Below the pieces are notes generated by a model that was given only the letters and a program-made list of their open reading frames with translations, was not told the DNA's origin and did not search any database. A stretch of DNA of 64,000 bases from Micromonospora terminaliae (GTDB lineage Bacteria > Actinomycetota > Actinomycetes > Mycobacteriales > Micromonosporaceae), in NCBI RefSeq assembly GCF_009671205.1, contig NZ_CP045309.1, forward strand, positions 496,001 to 560,000, in the 5' to 3' direction. Below, one piece after another: positions 1-8,874 of the stretch; positions within the stretch are counted from its first letter, which is position 1, and each line of letters opens with the position of its first letter. The position numbers were made by a program, and so were the translations under genes.

Positions 1-586
1 CCAGGTCGCCCTGGAGCTTGCCGTTGGCGTACGCCTTCGCGGTCTTCTGCTGCGAGGCGAGCGCGAACGCGTCGGTGCGCTCCTTGGTGATGTGTGGGAC
101 CCGGTCGTGCAGGTTCTCCGCGGTGGCGCCCATGACCAGCGCGGACGGGTCGACCAGCTTCTCCGCGATGATGCGCGGGTTGGGGTCGACGCCCTCGCCC
201 ATCGGGTGGCGGCCCATGTGCTCGACGCCGCCCGCGATGGCCACGTCGTAGGCGCCCATGGCGATGCCGCTGGCGACGGTGGTGACGGCGGTCATCGCGC
301 CGGCGCACATCCGGTCGATGGCGAAGCCGGGCACCGTCTTGGGCAGGCCGGCCAGCAGGGCGGCGGTGCGGCCGATGGTCAGGCCCTGGTCGCCGATCTG
401 GGTGGTGGCCGCGATGGCGACCTCCTCCACCTTCTCCGGCGGGAGCTGCGGGTTGCGCCGCATCAGCTCGCGGATGCAGCGGATCACCAGGTCGTCGGCG
501 CGGGTGTTGGCGTACATGCCACCCGCCTTGCCGAACGGGGTACGGACGCCGTCGACGAAGACGACATCCCGAACTTCACGGGGCAC
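1..586 (-). CDS. Thiolase (acetyl-CoA acyltransferase), N-terminal part
   Basis: This is the first 195 residues of a thiolase; the 3' end lies beyond the window edge. Thiolases condense or cleave acyl-CoA and acetyl-CoA in fatty-acid beta-oxidation or related pathways, in the cytosol. The N-terminus reads VPREVRDVVFVDGVRTPFGK, the standard thiolase opening. The nucleophilic Cys is C94 in DRMCAGAMTAV, followed by GGVEHMGRHPMGEG. The GTG start at 586 is preceded by GGAGG at a good distance, so I prefer it to other starts. Which substrate it uses cannot be told from this part. The family call is firm; the degradative or biosynthetic role is open. Confidence 0.9.
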   Translation of the reverse strand, partial: MPREVRDVVFVDGVRTPFGKAGGMYANTRADDLVIRCIRELMRRNPQLPPEKVEEVAIAATTQIGDQGLTIGRTAALLAGLPKTVPGFAIDRMCAGAMTAVTTVASGIAMGAYDVAIAGGVEHMGRHPMGEGVDPNPRIIAEKLVDPSALVMGATAENLHDRVPHITKERTDAFALASQQKTAKAYANGKLQGDL

Positions 587-689
587 TGAGAGCCTCCCTA
601 GCCGGCACTGGCGTTTCCCCGGATGCTACTCGCCAGTAACCATGGCCGACAGCACCCCCCGTGTGGCCAACCCCACACCCCGCGAAGCG

Positions 690-2012
690 TCAGGGCCGGG
701 GCAGGTGGAGGGCCTCCGTCAGGGCCGGGAGGAGGAGGGTGATCTGCCACTCGCGGGCGCCGAAGGTGCGCAGCACCTCCGCGACCGTGTCGTCGGTGAT
801 CTCCTCGGGCGGTTGCCAGGCCAGGCGGCGGATGTAGTCCGGGGCGATCAGGTTCTCCGGCGGCAGGTGGTGCGCGCCGGCCGTGCCGACCACCACCTCG
901 CGGCAGCGGGCCAGGCGGCCGGCCGCCACCGGGTCCCGCTCCGCCCACCGGTGTGGCGGGGGCGGACCCTCCACCACCGGGCTCACCGGCAGGGCGTCGT
1001 CCGGGAGCTGGCGCGCGTCGTCCAGGGCCGCCAGCCAGGTACGCGCCAGCCGCCGCACCGACCGGCCACCGAAACCGGGGAGCGTCAGCAGCGTCTTCTC
1101 GTCCTTCGGGTCCAGCTCGGCGGCCGCCACGATGGCCGAGTCCGGCAGCACCCGGCCCGGTGCGGCGTCCCGCCGCGCGGCGATCTGGTCCCGCGCGTAC
1201 CACAGCGAGCGCACCCGGGCCTGGGCCCGTGCGCCGCGCACCCGGTGGATGCCCGAGGTGCGGCGCCACGGCTCGGCGCGTACCCGCGCGGGGCGGGCCC
1301 CGTTGCGCACCAGCGCCGCGAACTCCTCCGCCGCCCACGCCGACTTGCCCTGCTTGGTCAGCTCCTCGTCGAGCGCGTCGCGCAGGTCGACGAGCAGCTC
1401 CACGTCCAGCGCCGCGTACGTCAGCCAGGACTCCGGCAGCGGCCGGCTCGACCAGTCCGCCGCGGAGTGGTGCTTCTCCAGGCTGTAGCCGAGCAGCTGC
1501 TCGGTCAACGCGGCCAGGCCCACCCGCTCGAAGCCGGCCAGCCGGGCGGCCAGCTCGGTGTCGAACAGCCGGCGCGGGCGCAGCCCCAGCTCGGCGAGGC
1601 AGGCGAGATCCTGGCTGGCGGCGTGCAGCACCCACTCGGCCTCGGCGATCACCCCGTCGAGGCCGGTGAGGTCAGGCAGCGGCAGCGGGTCGATCAACGC
1701 CGTGCCGGAGCCCGCCCGGCGCAGCTGCACCAGGTAGGCGCGCTGGCTGTAGCGGTAGCCGGAGGCGCGCTCGGCGTCCAGGGCCACCGGGCCGGTGCCG
1801 GCCGCGAAGCGGGCCACGACCTCGTCGAGCTCGCTCGGAGTGGCCACCGGCGCGGGCGTGCCCTCGCGCGGGGCGGTCAGCGGGACGGGCCCGCCGGCGG
1901 TGGGTTCGGTCCCCGCGTCCGCCGGCTCCGGCGCGGCCGAGGACGGATGCGGCGCTGCCTCTTCCGTACGGCTTTCGGCGGCCCGACGGCGCAGGGGTGG
2001 TTCGTCGGTCAC
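690..2012 (-). CDS. rnd: Ribonuclease D family 3'-5' exonuclease with HRDC domain
   Basis: This 440-residue protein belongs to the DEDDy exoribonucleases that trim tRNA and other stable RNA 3' ends. Residues 1-58 are a low-complexity Pro/Ala/Glu tail. The exonuclease domain follows, with the ExoI acid pair D79/E81 (VALDAERASG), a second site around D135 (AASQDLACL) and the ExoIII pair Y199/D203 (YAALDVELLVDL). A helical HRDC region lies around residues 260-330 (PKDEKTLLTLPGFGG). The GTG start at 2012 directly follows a TANNNT -10 box plus 6 nt, so the mRNA is probably leaderless. In actinomycetes rnd commonly lies near DUF3000 and hemE, as here. Confidence 0.9.
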   Translation of the reverse strand: MTDEPPLRRRAAESRTEEAAPHPSSAAPEPADAGTEPTAGGPVPLTAPREGTPAPVATPSELDEVVARFAAGTGPVALDAERASGYRYSQRAYLVQLRRAGSGTALIDPLPLPDLTGLDGVIAEAEWVLHAASQDLACLAELGLRPRRLFDTELAARLAGFERVGLAALTEQLLGYSLEKHHSAADWSSRPLPESWLTYAALDVELLVDLRDALDEELTKQGKSAWAAEEFAALVRNGARPARVRAEPWRRTSGIHRVRGARAQARVRSLWYARDQIAARRDAAPGRVLPDSAIVAAAELDPKDEKTLLTLPGFGGRSVRRLARTWLAALDDARQLPDDALPVSPVVEGPPPPHRWAERDPVAAGRLARCREVVVGTAGAHHLPPENLIAPDYIRRLAWQPPEEITDDTVAEVLRTFGAREWQITLLLPALTEALHLPRP

Positions 2013-2018
2013 CTGACA

Positions 2019-2024
2019 ACCCTA
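2019..2024 (-). promoter_or_regulatory. -10 box of a leaderless promoter for the RNase D gene
   Basis: TAGGGT on the minus strand ends exactly 6 nt before the GTG start at 2012. This is the TANNNT-N6-start layout of actinobacterial leaderless genes. No clear -35 hexamer is visible. Confidence 0.5.
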
Positions 2025-2220
2025 GTGCGCCGGGCGATCCGGTGTGCGCAGCCGGTCGGGCGCGTGTCGGCGGGATGTCCGGCGGGTGTCGTGACCGGGG
2101 CGGGTTGCGCGGGGGTGGCAGGGTCGGACAACGGGGGAGACAAACCCCGTTCACGCAGGTACGGTCCATCGAGCCGCGGGCCGAGAGGACGACGGTGCGG
2201 CCACGGGGAGGACGAGAAGC

Positions 2221-3753
2221 ATGACGGGCGCGTACGGGGCCGGTGACGGCCCGCCGGAGCAGGGCGGCGACGAGACGGCCGCCCCGGATCGGGCCGGGAC
2301 CGACCGGCCGGGGCCGCTGCCGCCGCGCATCGTCCCGCCGACCGGCCACGCCGCCGTTCCCGGCCACCCCACCGCGCACCTCCCGGGCACGCCGGCCGCG
2401 TTCCCGCCGGGCAGCGCCCCGACGCAACCCGGCGCCGCCTACGGTTCCGCACCCGCCACCCCCGGCTACGGCTCCGCGTCGGTCGCGCCCGGCGCCGGCT
2501 TCGGCGCCGCCGACGCGCCTGGCGTCGACCCGTCGGGAGCCCGGGCGACCTGGGCGCCGCCGCCGAACGCCGGCCAGTGGGGCGGTGCGGCCGCGCCGAC
2601 TCCGCGCACGCCCGACGGCTGGCCGCCGGCACCGCCGGGCGCCGTGCCCGGGCAGCCGACCGCGCCGGGGCAGTTCGCCGGCCAGCCCGCCGCCGCCCCG
2701 GCGGCCGCGACTTCCGCTGCTTCGCCGGCCGCCTACCCGGCCCAGCCGACATTCGACCCGGCACCCCCGGGTCAGCCGACCTCCGGGCCGGCCTTCCCGG
2801 GCCAGCCGACCTCCGGGCCGGCCTTCCCGGGCCAGCCGACGTCCGGTCCGGCCTTCCCCGGCCAGCCGACCTCCGGGCCGGCCTACCCGGGGCAGATGAC
2901 GTCCGGCCCGGCCTACCCCGGGCAGCCGGCCGGGCCCGTGCCGGGGATGCCCGCCGCGCACCCGGACCGTCCCGGGCGGGGACGCCGGCTGCCGGTGGTG
3001 GCGCTCGTGCTGGCCGGGATCCTGGCCCTGGTGGCGGGCGTGCAGGCGTACCAGATCCACCGGCTCGACGATCGGCTCGCCGCGACCGACCGGCGGTTGG
3101 CCGAGGCGGAGGGCGCGGCCGCCGGCCGGCTCGACGGCCTGGAGCGGCGGGCGGGGGCCCTGGAGAAGCAGGCCGGCGCCGCGTTCAACCCGGAGGCCGT
3201 GGCCAGCGCGGTGCTGCCCAGCGTGTTCCGGGTCCGGGCCGGCCAGTTCACCGGCACGGCCTTCGCCATCGGCAAGGCGCCCGCGGGCGGCGGCACCACG
3301 CTCCTCACCAACTTCCACGTGGTCGAGTCGGTCTTCGCCGCGGGCGACCGCAAGGTCTTCCTGGAGCGCACCGACCAGCGTTTCGAGGCGACCATCGTCG
3401 AGGTCGACAAGGACAAGGACCTGGCACACCTGCGCACCACCGCGAAGTTCAGCGGTCTGGTCGCGGCGCCCACCGCGGTCAAGTCCGGGCAGCAGATCGT
3501 GGTGGTCGGCGCCCCGCTGGGCCTGCAGGACAGCGTCACCACGGGTGTGGTGAGCGCATTCCGCAAGGACGAGGGCGGCTCCGGTCCGGTGATCCAGTTC
3601 GACGCGCCGATCAACCCGGGCAACTCCGGCGGGCCGGTGATCAACGGCTCCAAGGAGGTCGTGGGGATCGCCACGGCCAAGGCCCGCGACGCCGAGGGCA
3701 TCGGCCTGGCGGTGCCCATCAAGACCGCCTGCGACCGGTTCAAGCTCTGCTGA
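2221..3753 (+). CDS. Membrane-anchored trypsin-like serine protease with Pro-rich repeat N-terminus
   Basis: The protein has 510 residues. Residues 1-250 are Pro/Gly/Ala-rich and end in six copies of a ten-residue unit of the form PGQPTSGPAF. A single TM segment spans about 257-276 (LPVVALVLAGILALVAGVQA), followed by a short coiled coil (about 280-320). The rest is a chymotrypsin-fold protease with H366 (NFHVVES), D400 (KDKDLAHL) and S469 (NPGNSGGPVING), so the triad is intact. The topology suggests the Pro-rich part is cytoplasmic and the protease extracellular, as in HtrA-like proteases, but no PDZ domain follows. SD GGGGAGGA precedes the ATG. The next gene has the same architecture minus the protease. 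The substrate is unknown. Confidence 0.85.
   Translation: MTGAYGAGDGPPEQGGDETAAPDRAGTDRPGPLPPRIVPPTGHAAVPGHPTAHLPGTPAAFPPGSAPTQPGAAYGSAPATPGYGSASVAPGAGFGAADAPGVDPSGARATWAPPPNAGQWGGAAAPTPRTPDGWPPAPPGAVPGQPTAPGQFAGQPAAAPAAATSAASPAAYPAQPTFDPAPPGQPTSGPAFPGQPTSGPAFPGQPTSGPAFPGQPTSGPAYPGQMTSGPAYPGQPAGPVPGMPAAHPDRPGRGRRLPVVALVLAGILALVAGVQAYQIHRLDDRLAATDRRLAEAEGAAAGRLDGLERRAGALEKQAGAAFNPEAVASAVLPSVFRVRAGQFTGTAFAIGKAPAGGGTTLLTNFHVVESVFAAGDRKVFLERTDQRFEATIVEVDKDKDLAHLRTTAKFSGLVAAPTAVKSGQQIVVVGAPLGLQDSVTTGVVSAFRKDEGGSGPVIQFDAPINPGNSGGPVINGSKEVVGIATAKARDAEGIGLAVPIKTACDRFKLC
2764..2937 (+). repeat. Tandem 30-bp repeat inside the protease gene
   Basis: Six near-identical 30-bp units run in frame and encode PGQPTSGPAF, PGQPTSGPAY, PGQMTSGPAY and a last shortened copy. 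Units differ mainly at third codon positions, so the copies have been kept at the protein level. Such arrays can change copy number by slippage. Confidence 0.85.
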
Positions 3754-3879
3754 CCGGCGCGCCGCCGGCGACGGCTTGACCGCGTACCGCACCGTCGAGC
3801 GTGGGCCCGACCACGCCGACCGCAGACCCCGGCCCTACGGGCCACCCCGCGGGGGACCAGCAAACCTGGAGGAAGAACC

Positions 3880-4758
3880 ATGTCCCAGCCACCGACCGGA
3901 GCGGGCGGCTACCCGCCCCAGCCGCCGGGGGGCACCGTGTACGGCAGCCCGTACGGGGCCCAGCCCGAACCCTCGCCGTACCCGGCGGCCCAGCCCGAGC
4001 CCACCCTGCCGCAGCCCACCGCCCCGGTCCCCGGGCAGTACGCGCCGGGCGCCGCGCCGGTTCCGCCGCCGGGCGCCCCGGTCTCCGCACCGGGCTACCC
4101 GCAGCCGATGTCGGCCCCGCCGACCTCCGGCGCGGGCTCGGCGCCCGGATACCCGCAGCCCATGTCGGCGCCGCCGACCTCCGGCGCCGCGCCGGGTTAC
4201 CCGCAGCCCATGTCGGCCCCGCCGACCTCCGTCCCGCCGTTCTCCGGCGCGGGCTCGGCGCCCGGGTACCCGCAGCCGATGTCGGCTCCGCCGGGCTACC
4301 CGATGTCGGCTCCGCCCGGCCCGGTGCCGCCCTACGGTGCGCCCGCCAGCGGCGGTGGCAAGGGCCGGGCCGTCCTGATCCTGGGCATCGTCGCCGGTCT
4401 GCTCCTGGTCCTCGGCGGCGTGATGACCGGCCTCTACGTCACCACCAACGGCAAGCTGCACAAGTCCGAGCAGCAGGTCAGCCAGCGGGACGGCACGATC
4501 ACCGCGAACCGGCAGGAGATCGACAAGCTGAAGGCTGACCTGCAGACGGTCCGCGACAAGCTCGCCGACACCGAGCAGGACCTGACCGGCACCAAGAACG
4601 ACCGGGACGAGCAGGCCCGGCAGAAGAAGGTCATCGCGAGCTGCCTGGACAAGCTGACCAAGGCCATGGTGGCGGCGTCCCGGGGCGACAAGGCCGGCTT
4701 CGACGCCGCCAACAAGGGGCTGGACAAGGTCTGCGACGAGGCCGAGAACTACCTCTGA
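3880..4758 (+). CDS. Pro-rich single-pass membrane protein with coiled coil, function unknown
   Basis: The protein has 292 residues and no enzyme domain that I recognise. Residues 1-160 are Pro/Gly/Ser-rich, with repeats of GYPQPMSAPPTSG. A TM helix follows (about 165-188, AVLILGIVAGLLLVLGGVMTG). The C-terminal part is an extracellular coiled coil (HKSEQQVSQRDGTITANRQE, continuing to about residue 250), then a short helical region with two Cys (IASCLDKL, LDKVCDEA). SD GGAGGAA sits before the ATG. It follows the protease gene by 126 bp and shares its layout (disordered Pro-rich head, TM, coiled coil), so the two may act together. That link is inference. Confidence 0.7.
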   Translation: MSQPPTGAGGYPPQPPGGTVYGSPYGAQPEPSPYPAAQPEPTLPQPTAPVPGQYAPGAAPVPPPGAPVSAPGYPQPMSAPPTSGAGSAPGYPQPMSAPPTSGAAPGYPQPMSAPPTSVPPFSGAGSAPGYPQPMSAPPGYPMSAPPGPVPPYGAPASGGGKGRAVLILGIVAGLLLVLGGVMTGLYVTTNGKLHKSEQQVSQRDGTITANRQEIDKLKADLQTVRDKLADTEQDLTGTKNDRDEQARQKKVIASCLDKLTKAMVAASRGDKAGFDAANKGLDKVCDEAENYL

Positions 4759-4772
4759 CCCGGCGTCACGAC

Positions 4773-4800
4773 GGGCCGCTCCGAACACTCGGGGCGGCCC
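4773..4800 (+). terminator. Rho-independent-type hairpin after the Pro-rich membrane protein gene
   Basis: Arms 4773-4784 and 4789-4800 form a 12-bp GC-rich stem (one T-G wobble) with a 4-nt loop, starting 14 nt after the stop codon. There is no U-tract, which is usual in high-GC actinomycetes. Confidence 0.7.
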
Positions 4801-4820
4801 GCGCCGTGCCCGGACACGCG

Positions 4821-4867
4821 GATCTCGGCGAGTTGCCGTTCACCGTGAACGGCAACTCGCCGAGATC
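4821..4867. repeat. Perfect 23-bp inverted repeat with a 1-nt centre
   Basis: Left arm 4821-4843 (GATCTCGGCGAGTTGCCG then TTCAC) is exactly complementary to right arm 4845-4867. It lies between two convergent genes, 20 bp after another hairpin and 15 bp from the stop of the DUF3000 gene. It may serve as a terminator for the minus strand. Its length, perfection and lower GC suggest a dispersed palindromic element instead; I cannot check genome copy number. Confidence 0.85.
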
Positions 4868-4882
4868 GCAGAAGTCGCGGGG

Positions 4883-5455
4883 TCAGGCGGCGCCGGCGGG
4901 GCGGCGGGTGGGTAGCGCCGTGACGCCGGGCGGGGGGAGGCCGGCCGTCGAGGCCAGCAGGGTGCACCAGCCGAGCAGGTGGGGGGCCAGGTCGGTGCTG
5001 AGCGGCGTCCAGGAGGCGCGGATCTCGATGTCGCCCGCGGCGGGCGGCCCGGCCAGCTCGCCGAACCGGGTGGAGAGCGTCTGGGTGACCGTGCCGCCGA
5101 TGGCCCGGTAGCGGGCCTCCTGCGCGTCGAGGGCGTCGGTGAGCCAGGTCCAGCCGACCCCCGGCAACAGCGGGTCACTGGCCAGGTCGACCTCCAGCTC
5201 GGCCGTCACGTAGGTGACCAGCCGCAGAGTGCCCTGCCACGCCTCGTGCCCGGCCGGATCGTGCAGCAGGATGAGCCGCCCCGTGGCGATCTCGTCGCCG
5301 TCGCGCAGCACGCCGGCGGAGAGCGCGAACGCGTAGGGAGCCAGGCGCTGCGGGGCACCGACCTCCTCCAGCACGATCTCCGGGCGGCAGGTCACCGATC
5401 GCAGCCCCGCGACCGCGCGGGCGAAGGGTTCCGGGAGCGCGATCGGGGGGGCCAT
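4883..5455 (-). CDS. DUF3000 family protein
   Basis: A 190-residue protein of the actinobacterial DUF3000 family, function unknown. The family is soluble, about this length, with no signal peptide or TM helix. Typical segments are RLILLHDPAGHEAWQGTLRLV, GVGWTWLTDAL and EIRASWTPLSTDLAPHLLGW. The last resembles a domain that recurs beside RNase D and haem genes in actinomycetes, and here too it lies between rnd and hemE. The ATG at 5455 follows TAGGCT plus 6 nt, so the gene is probably leaderless. The family call rests on recognition of the sequence pattern and on context. Confidence 0.75.
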   Translation of the reverse strand: MAPPIALPEPFARAVAGLRSVTCRPEIVLEEVGAPQRLAPYAFALSAGVLRDGDEIATGRLILLHDPAGHEAWQGTLRLVTYVTAELEVDLASDPLLPGVGWTWLTDALDAQEARYRAIGGTVTQTLSTRFGELAGPPAAGDIEIRASWTPLSTDLAPHLLGWCTLLASTAGLPPPGVTALPTRRPAGAA

Positions 5456-5461
5456 GACGGC

Positions 5462-5467
5462 AGCCTA
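5462..5467 (-). promoter_or_regulatory. -10 box of a leaderless promoter for the DUF3000 gene
   Basis: TAGGCT on the minus strand lies 6 nt before the ATG at 5455. The identical hexamer and spacing occur before the 39-residue Cys-rich gene at 52406. Confidence 0.5.
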
Positions 5468-5615
5468 TGCCGCCCCGCTCCGCCCGGTGTGACGGCACGC
5501 CGGGCGGAGGGTCACGATCTTGCGCGCCGGCTCGCGCCCGGCGGCGGAGGGTGGCCGGTCACAAAAGGTGACGGTGGCGGCGGGGGCCACCCGGTCGCGT
5601 GGCACGATTGCCGCG

Positions 5616-6707
5616 ATGACCACCGACACCACGGGCACTGCCGCCCGAGACGGAGAACCCCGCCGCGGCGGGCCGGCCGACTCGCCCTTCGTCCGCGCCT
5701 GCCGGCGCGAGCCGGGCCCGCACACCCCGGTCTGGTTCATGCGCCAGGCCGGCCGGTCGCTGCCGGAGTACCGCGAGATCCGGGCCAACGTGCCGATGCT
5801 GGAGTCGTGCCGCCGCCCCGATCTGGTCACCGAGATCACCCTCCAGCCGGTTCGCCGGCACGGGGTCGACGCGGCCATCCTGTTCAGCGACATCGTGGTG
5901 CCGGTGGCCGCCGCCGGGATCGACCTGGACATCGTGCCCGGCACCGGCCCGGTGGTCGCCGAGCCGGTCCGCACCGCCGCCGACGTCGAGCGGATCAACC
6001 CGATCGGCCGGGACGACGTGTCCTACGTGGACGAGGCCGTGCGGCTGCTCGTCGCCGAGCTGGGCGACACGCCGCTGATCGGCTTCGCGGGCGCGCCGTT
6101 CACCCTGGCCAGCTACCTGGTCGAGGGCGGCCCGTCGCGGACCCACGCCAAGACCAAGGCGCTCATGTACGGCGACCCGGAGCTGTGGCACGCGCTCTGC
6201 GCCCGGCTCGCCGAGGTGACGCTGGCGTTCCTGCGGGTGCAGGTCGACGCCGGGGTCTCCGCGGTGCAGCTCTTCGACTCCTGGGCCGGGGCGCTCTCCG
6301 AGGCCGACTACCGCCGCTACGTGCTGCCGCACTCGGCCCACGTGCTCGCGGGCCTGGTTGAGGCGGGCTTGCCGCGGATCCACTTCGGGGTGGGCACCGC
6401 GGAGCTGCTCGCCGCCATGGGCGAGGCCGGCGCCGACGTGGTCGGCGTGGACTGGCGTACGCCGCTGGACGTCGCGACCCGCCGGATCGGCCCGGACAGG
6501 GCGGTGCAGGGCAACCTCGACCCGGCCGTGCTGCTCGCGCCCTGGGAGGTCGTCGAGTCCCAGGTGCGCCGGATCCTCGACCAGGGCCGGGCCGCCCCCG
6601 GTCACGTGTTCAACCTCGGTCACGGCGTGCTGCCGGAGACCGACCCCGAGGTGCTGACCCGGGTGGTCGCGCTGGTGCACGAGCTGTCCGCGCGGCCGGC
6701 CGCGTAA
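5616..6707 (+). CDS. hemE: Uroporphyrinogen decarboxylase
   Basis: HemE decarboxylates the four acetate side chains of uroporphyrinogen III to give coproporphyrinogen III, in the cytosol. The protein has 363 residues, normal for the family. Signature segments are [15 protein letters not shown] (R43, R47), the active-site Asp D92 in LFSDIVVP, and [17 protein letters not shown]. The C-terminal [13 protein letters not shown] is also typical. I chose the ATG at 5616 ([10 protein letters not shown]). An in-frame ATG at 5520 would add 32 residues without family support and would run into the DUF3000 promoter region. It is first of three haem genes, with hemG 13 bp downstream. A GTCAC-N5-GTGAC inverted repeat lies 44 bp upstream. 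Confidence 0.95.
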   Translation: MTTDTTGTAARDGEPRRGGPADSPFVRACRREPGPHTPVWFMRQAGRSLPEYREIRANVPMLESCRRPDLVTEITLQPVRRHGVDAAILFSDIVVPVAAAGIDLDIVPGTGPVVAEPVRTAADVERINPIGRDDVSYVDEAVRLLVAELGDTPLIGFAGAPFTLASYLVEGGPSRTHAKTKALMYGDPELWHALCARLAEVTLAFLRVQVDAGVSAVQLFDSWAGALSEADYRRYVLPHSAHVLAGLVEAGLPRIHFGVGTAELLAAMGEAGADVVGVDWRTPLDVATRRIGPDRAVQGNLDPAVLLAPWEVVESQVRRILDQGRAAPGHVFNLGHGVLPETDPEVLTRVVALVHELSARPAA

Positions 6708-6720
6708 GGGAGGGACGACC

Positions 6721-8130
6721 ATGGCGCGACCGTGGCGGGTGGCGATCGTCGGTGGCGGGATCACCGGGCTGGCCGCCGCCGTCCGGTTGCGCGACCGCGC
6801 CCCCGCCGGCACCGAGATCACCGTGTACGAGCAGTCCGGCCGCCTCGGCGGCAAGCTGCGCACCGGTGAGCTGGCCGGCGGCCCGGTCGAGTTCGGTGCC
6901 GAGTCGTTCCTCATGCGCGACCCGGCCGGCGGGGAGTCGGCCGCGGTGACCCTGATTCGCCGGCTCGGCCTGGCCGGGTCGATCGTGCACCCCACCGTCG
7001 GGCAGGCCGCCCTGCTGGTCGACGGCGGGCTGCGCCCGGTCCCGGGCGGCACGCTGGTGGGCGTACCCGGGGATCTGGAGCGGGTGGCCGCGGTGGCGCA
7101 GCCGGCCGCGGCGGCCGACCGGGACGGCGGCACGCCGCTGCTCCCGCCGGACGCCGACGTGTCGGTCGGCGCGCTGGTCCGCGACCGGCTCGGCGACGAG
7201 GTGGTGGACCGGCTGGTCGACCCGATGCTCGGCGGCGTCTACGCCGGCCGGGCCGACGACCTCTCGCTGGTCACCACCATGCCGGCGCTGGCCCGGGCGG
7301 CCCGCGTCGAGCACACCCTGGTCGGCGCGGTCCGGGCCGCGCAGGCCGCCGCGCCCCGCGCCCCCGGCGCCCCGGTCTTCGGCACCCTGGCCGGCGGGCT
7401 GAGCACGCTGGTCGAGGCGGCGGCGCGGGAGAGCGGGGCGACGATCCGCCGGGACGCCGCGGTGCGCGAGCTGCACCGCACCCCGACCGGCTGGCGCCTG
7501 GTGGTCGGCCCAACCCGCGACACCGAGTTCGTCGAGGCGGACGCCGTGGTGCTCGCCGTGCCGGCCCGCCCGGCCGCCCGGCTGCTCGACGGCCCGGCGC
7601 CCGAGGTCGCGGCGACCGTCGGCGGGCTGGACTACGCCAGCGTCGCGCTGGTCACCATGGCCCTGCCCGAGCCGGAGCTGCCGGAGCTGTCCGGCTTCCT
7701 GGTGCCGGCCACCGAGGGGCTGCTCATCAAGGCGTCGACGTTCTTCACCACGAAGTGGGGGCACCTGCGCCGGCCCGACGGACTCGCCCTGGTCCGCGCC
7801 TCGGTGGGCCGGTACGGCGAGGAGACCTCCCTCCAGCTCACCGACGACGACCTGGTCGCCACCGTGCACCGGGAGCTGTCGAAGGTGCTCGGCACGCCGC
7901 TGCCGACCCCGGTGGCCCGGCACGTGCAGCGGTGGGGCGGGGCCCTGCCGCAGTACACCCCCGGCCACCTCGAGCGGGTGGCGGCGGCCCGGACGGCGCT
8001 GCGCGCCGCCCACCCGACGCTGGCCCTGGCCGGGGCCGGCTACGACGGCGTCGGCATCCCGGTCTGCGTCCGCTCCGGCGAGACGGCGGCCGAAGAGATC
8101 ATCACTGCACTGGGAGGATCGGCAGCATGA
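6721..8130 (+). CDS. hemG: Coproporphyrinogen III / protoporphyrinogen oxidase, FAD-dependent
   Basis: This 469-residue flavoprotein (HemY/CgoX type) oxidises the porphyrinogen ring. Because HemQ follows, the coproporphyrin-dependent route applies, and the substrate is most likely coproporphyrinogen III. The N-terminal FAD-binding motif is [18 protein letters not shown] (G11-G13, G16), followed by the usual [12 protein letters not shown]. The C-terminus has [17 protein letters not shown], the second FAD contact of the family. SD GGGAGG precedes the ATG. The stop overlaps the hemQ start by 4 nt (ATGA), so the two are translationally coupled. In other nomenclature the gene is hemY or cgoX. Confidence 0.93.
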   Translation: MARPWRVAIVGGGITGLAAAVRLRDRAPAGTEITVYEQSGRLGGKLRTGELAGGPVEFGAESFLMRDPAGGESAAVTLIRRLGLAGSIVHPTVGQAALLVDGGLRPVPGGTLVGVPGDLERVAAVAQPAAAADRDGGTPLLPPDADVSVGALVRDRLGDEVVDRLVDPMLGGVYAGRADDLSLVTTMPALARAARVEHTLVGAVRAAQAAAPRAPGAPVFGTLAGGLSTLVEAAARESGATIRRDAAVRELHRTPTGWRLVVGPTRDTEFVEADAVVLAVPARPAARLLDGPAPEVAATVGGLDYASVALVTMALPEPELPELSGFLVPATEGLLIKASTFFTTKWGHLRRPDGLALVRASVGRYGEETSLQLTDDDLVATVHRELSKVLGTPLPTPVARHVQRWGGALPQYTPGHLERVAAARTALRAAHPTLALAGAGYDGVGIPVCVRSGETAAEEIITALGGSAA

Positions 8131-8828
8131 CGGAGCAGACCAACGCGGCCCGGCTGCGGGAGCTCAACGAGACCATCCGCTACACCATGTGGTCGGTGTA
8201 CCGGGCCACCAGCCCCCTCCCGTCGCTGCGCGAGAACGTCGTCGCCGAGGTCGAGTCGCTCTTCGAGGAGCTGGCCGGCAAGGACGTCACCATCCGCGGC
8301 ACGTACGACGTGGCGGGCCTGCGCGCCGACGCGGACCTGATGATCTGGTGGCACTCGTCGTCCAGCGACGCGCTCCAGGACGCCTACCTGCGGTTCCGGC
8401 GCACCACGCTGGGCCGGGCGCTGACCCCGGTCTGGTCGCAGATGGCGCTGCACCGGCCGGCCGAGTTCAACAAGAGCCACATCCCAGCGTTCCTGGCCGG
8501 CGAGGAGGCCCGCGCCTACCTCTGCGTCTACCCGTTCGTCCGGTCCTACGAGTGGTACCTGCTGCCCGACGCCGAGCGTCGGGAGATGCTGGCCGAGCAC
8601 GGCAAGATGGCGCGCGGGTACCCGGACGTGCGGGCCAACACGGTCGCCTCGTTCGCCCTCGGCGACTACGAGTGGATGCTCGCCTTCGAGGCCGACGAGC
8701 TGCACCGCATCGTCGACCTGATGCGCGACCTGCGGGCCTCCGGCGCCCGCCGGCACGTGCGCGAGGAGGTCCCCTTCTACACGGGCCGCCGCCGCTCGAT
8801 CGCCGACTTCGTCACCTGCCTGGTCTGA
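8127..8828 (+). CDS. hemQ: Coproheme decarboxylase (HemQ/ChdC)
   Basis: HemQ converts coproheme to haem b using peroxide, the last step of the Gram-positive pathway. The protein has 233 residues, in the chlorite-dismutase-like superfamily. The catalytic Tyr is Y141 in RSYEWYLLP, the proximal haem ligand H158 in [34 protein letters not shown] also matches the actinobacterial type. The distal residue that would mark a true chlorite dismutase (Arg with Asn/Asp context) is not apparent. It overlaps hemG by 4 nt and ends the haem operon. A strong hairpin follows. Confidence 0.95.
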   Translation: MTEQTNAARLRELNETIRYTMWSVYRATSPLPSLRENVVAEVESLFEELAGKDVTIRGTYDVAGLRADADLMIWWHSSSSDALQDAYLRFRRTTLGRALTPVWSQMALHRPAEFNKSHIPAFLAGEEARAYLCVYPFVRSYEWYLLPDAERREMLAEHGKMARGYPDVRANTVASFALGDYEWMLAFEADELHRIVDLMRDLRASGARRHVREEVPFYTGRRRSIADFVTCLV

Positions 8829-8834
8829 CCCGTG

Positions 8835-8867
8835 CCGGCCGGGGCCGCGCTCCGCGCCCCCGGCCGG
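8835..8867. terminator. Bidirectional hairpin between hemQ and the LPMO gene
   Basis: Arms 8835-8844 and 8858-8867 pair perfectly over 10 bp. After one mismatch four more pairs close a CTC loop. It sits between convergent stops at 8828 and 8875 and can serve both. Confidence 0.7.
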
Positions 8868-8874
8868 ACGGCGG

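Noticed and set aside
258..2246. A 662-residue plus-strand frame
   Set aside because: It crosses thiolase and RNase D on the opposite strand, both with clear domains, and has no recognisable domain itself.
4806..5111. Plus-strand 101-residue open frame over the palindrome
   Set aside because: It is antisense to the DUF3000 gene and is read through the hairpin.
5520..5615. Longer N-terminus for hemE (ATG at 5520)
   Set aside because: It would add 32 residues without family support and would cover the divergent promoter region. ATG at 5616 gives the normal start.
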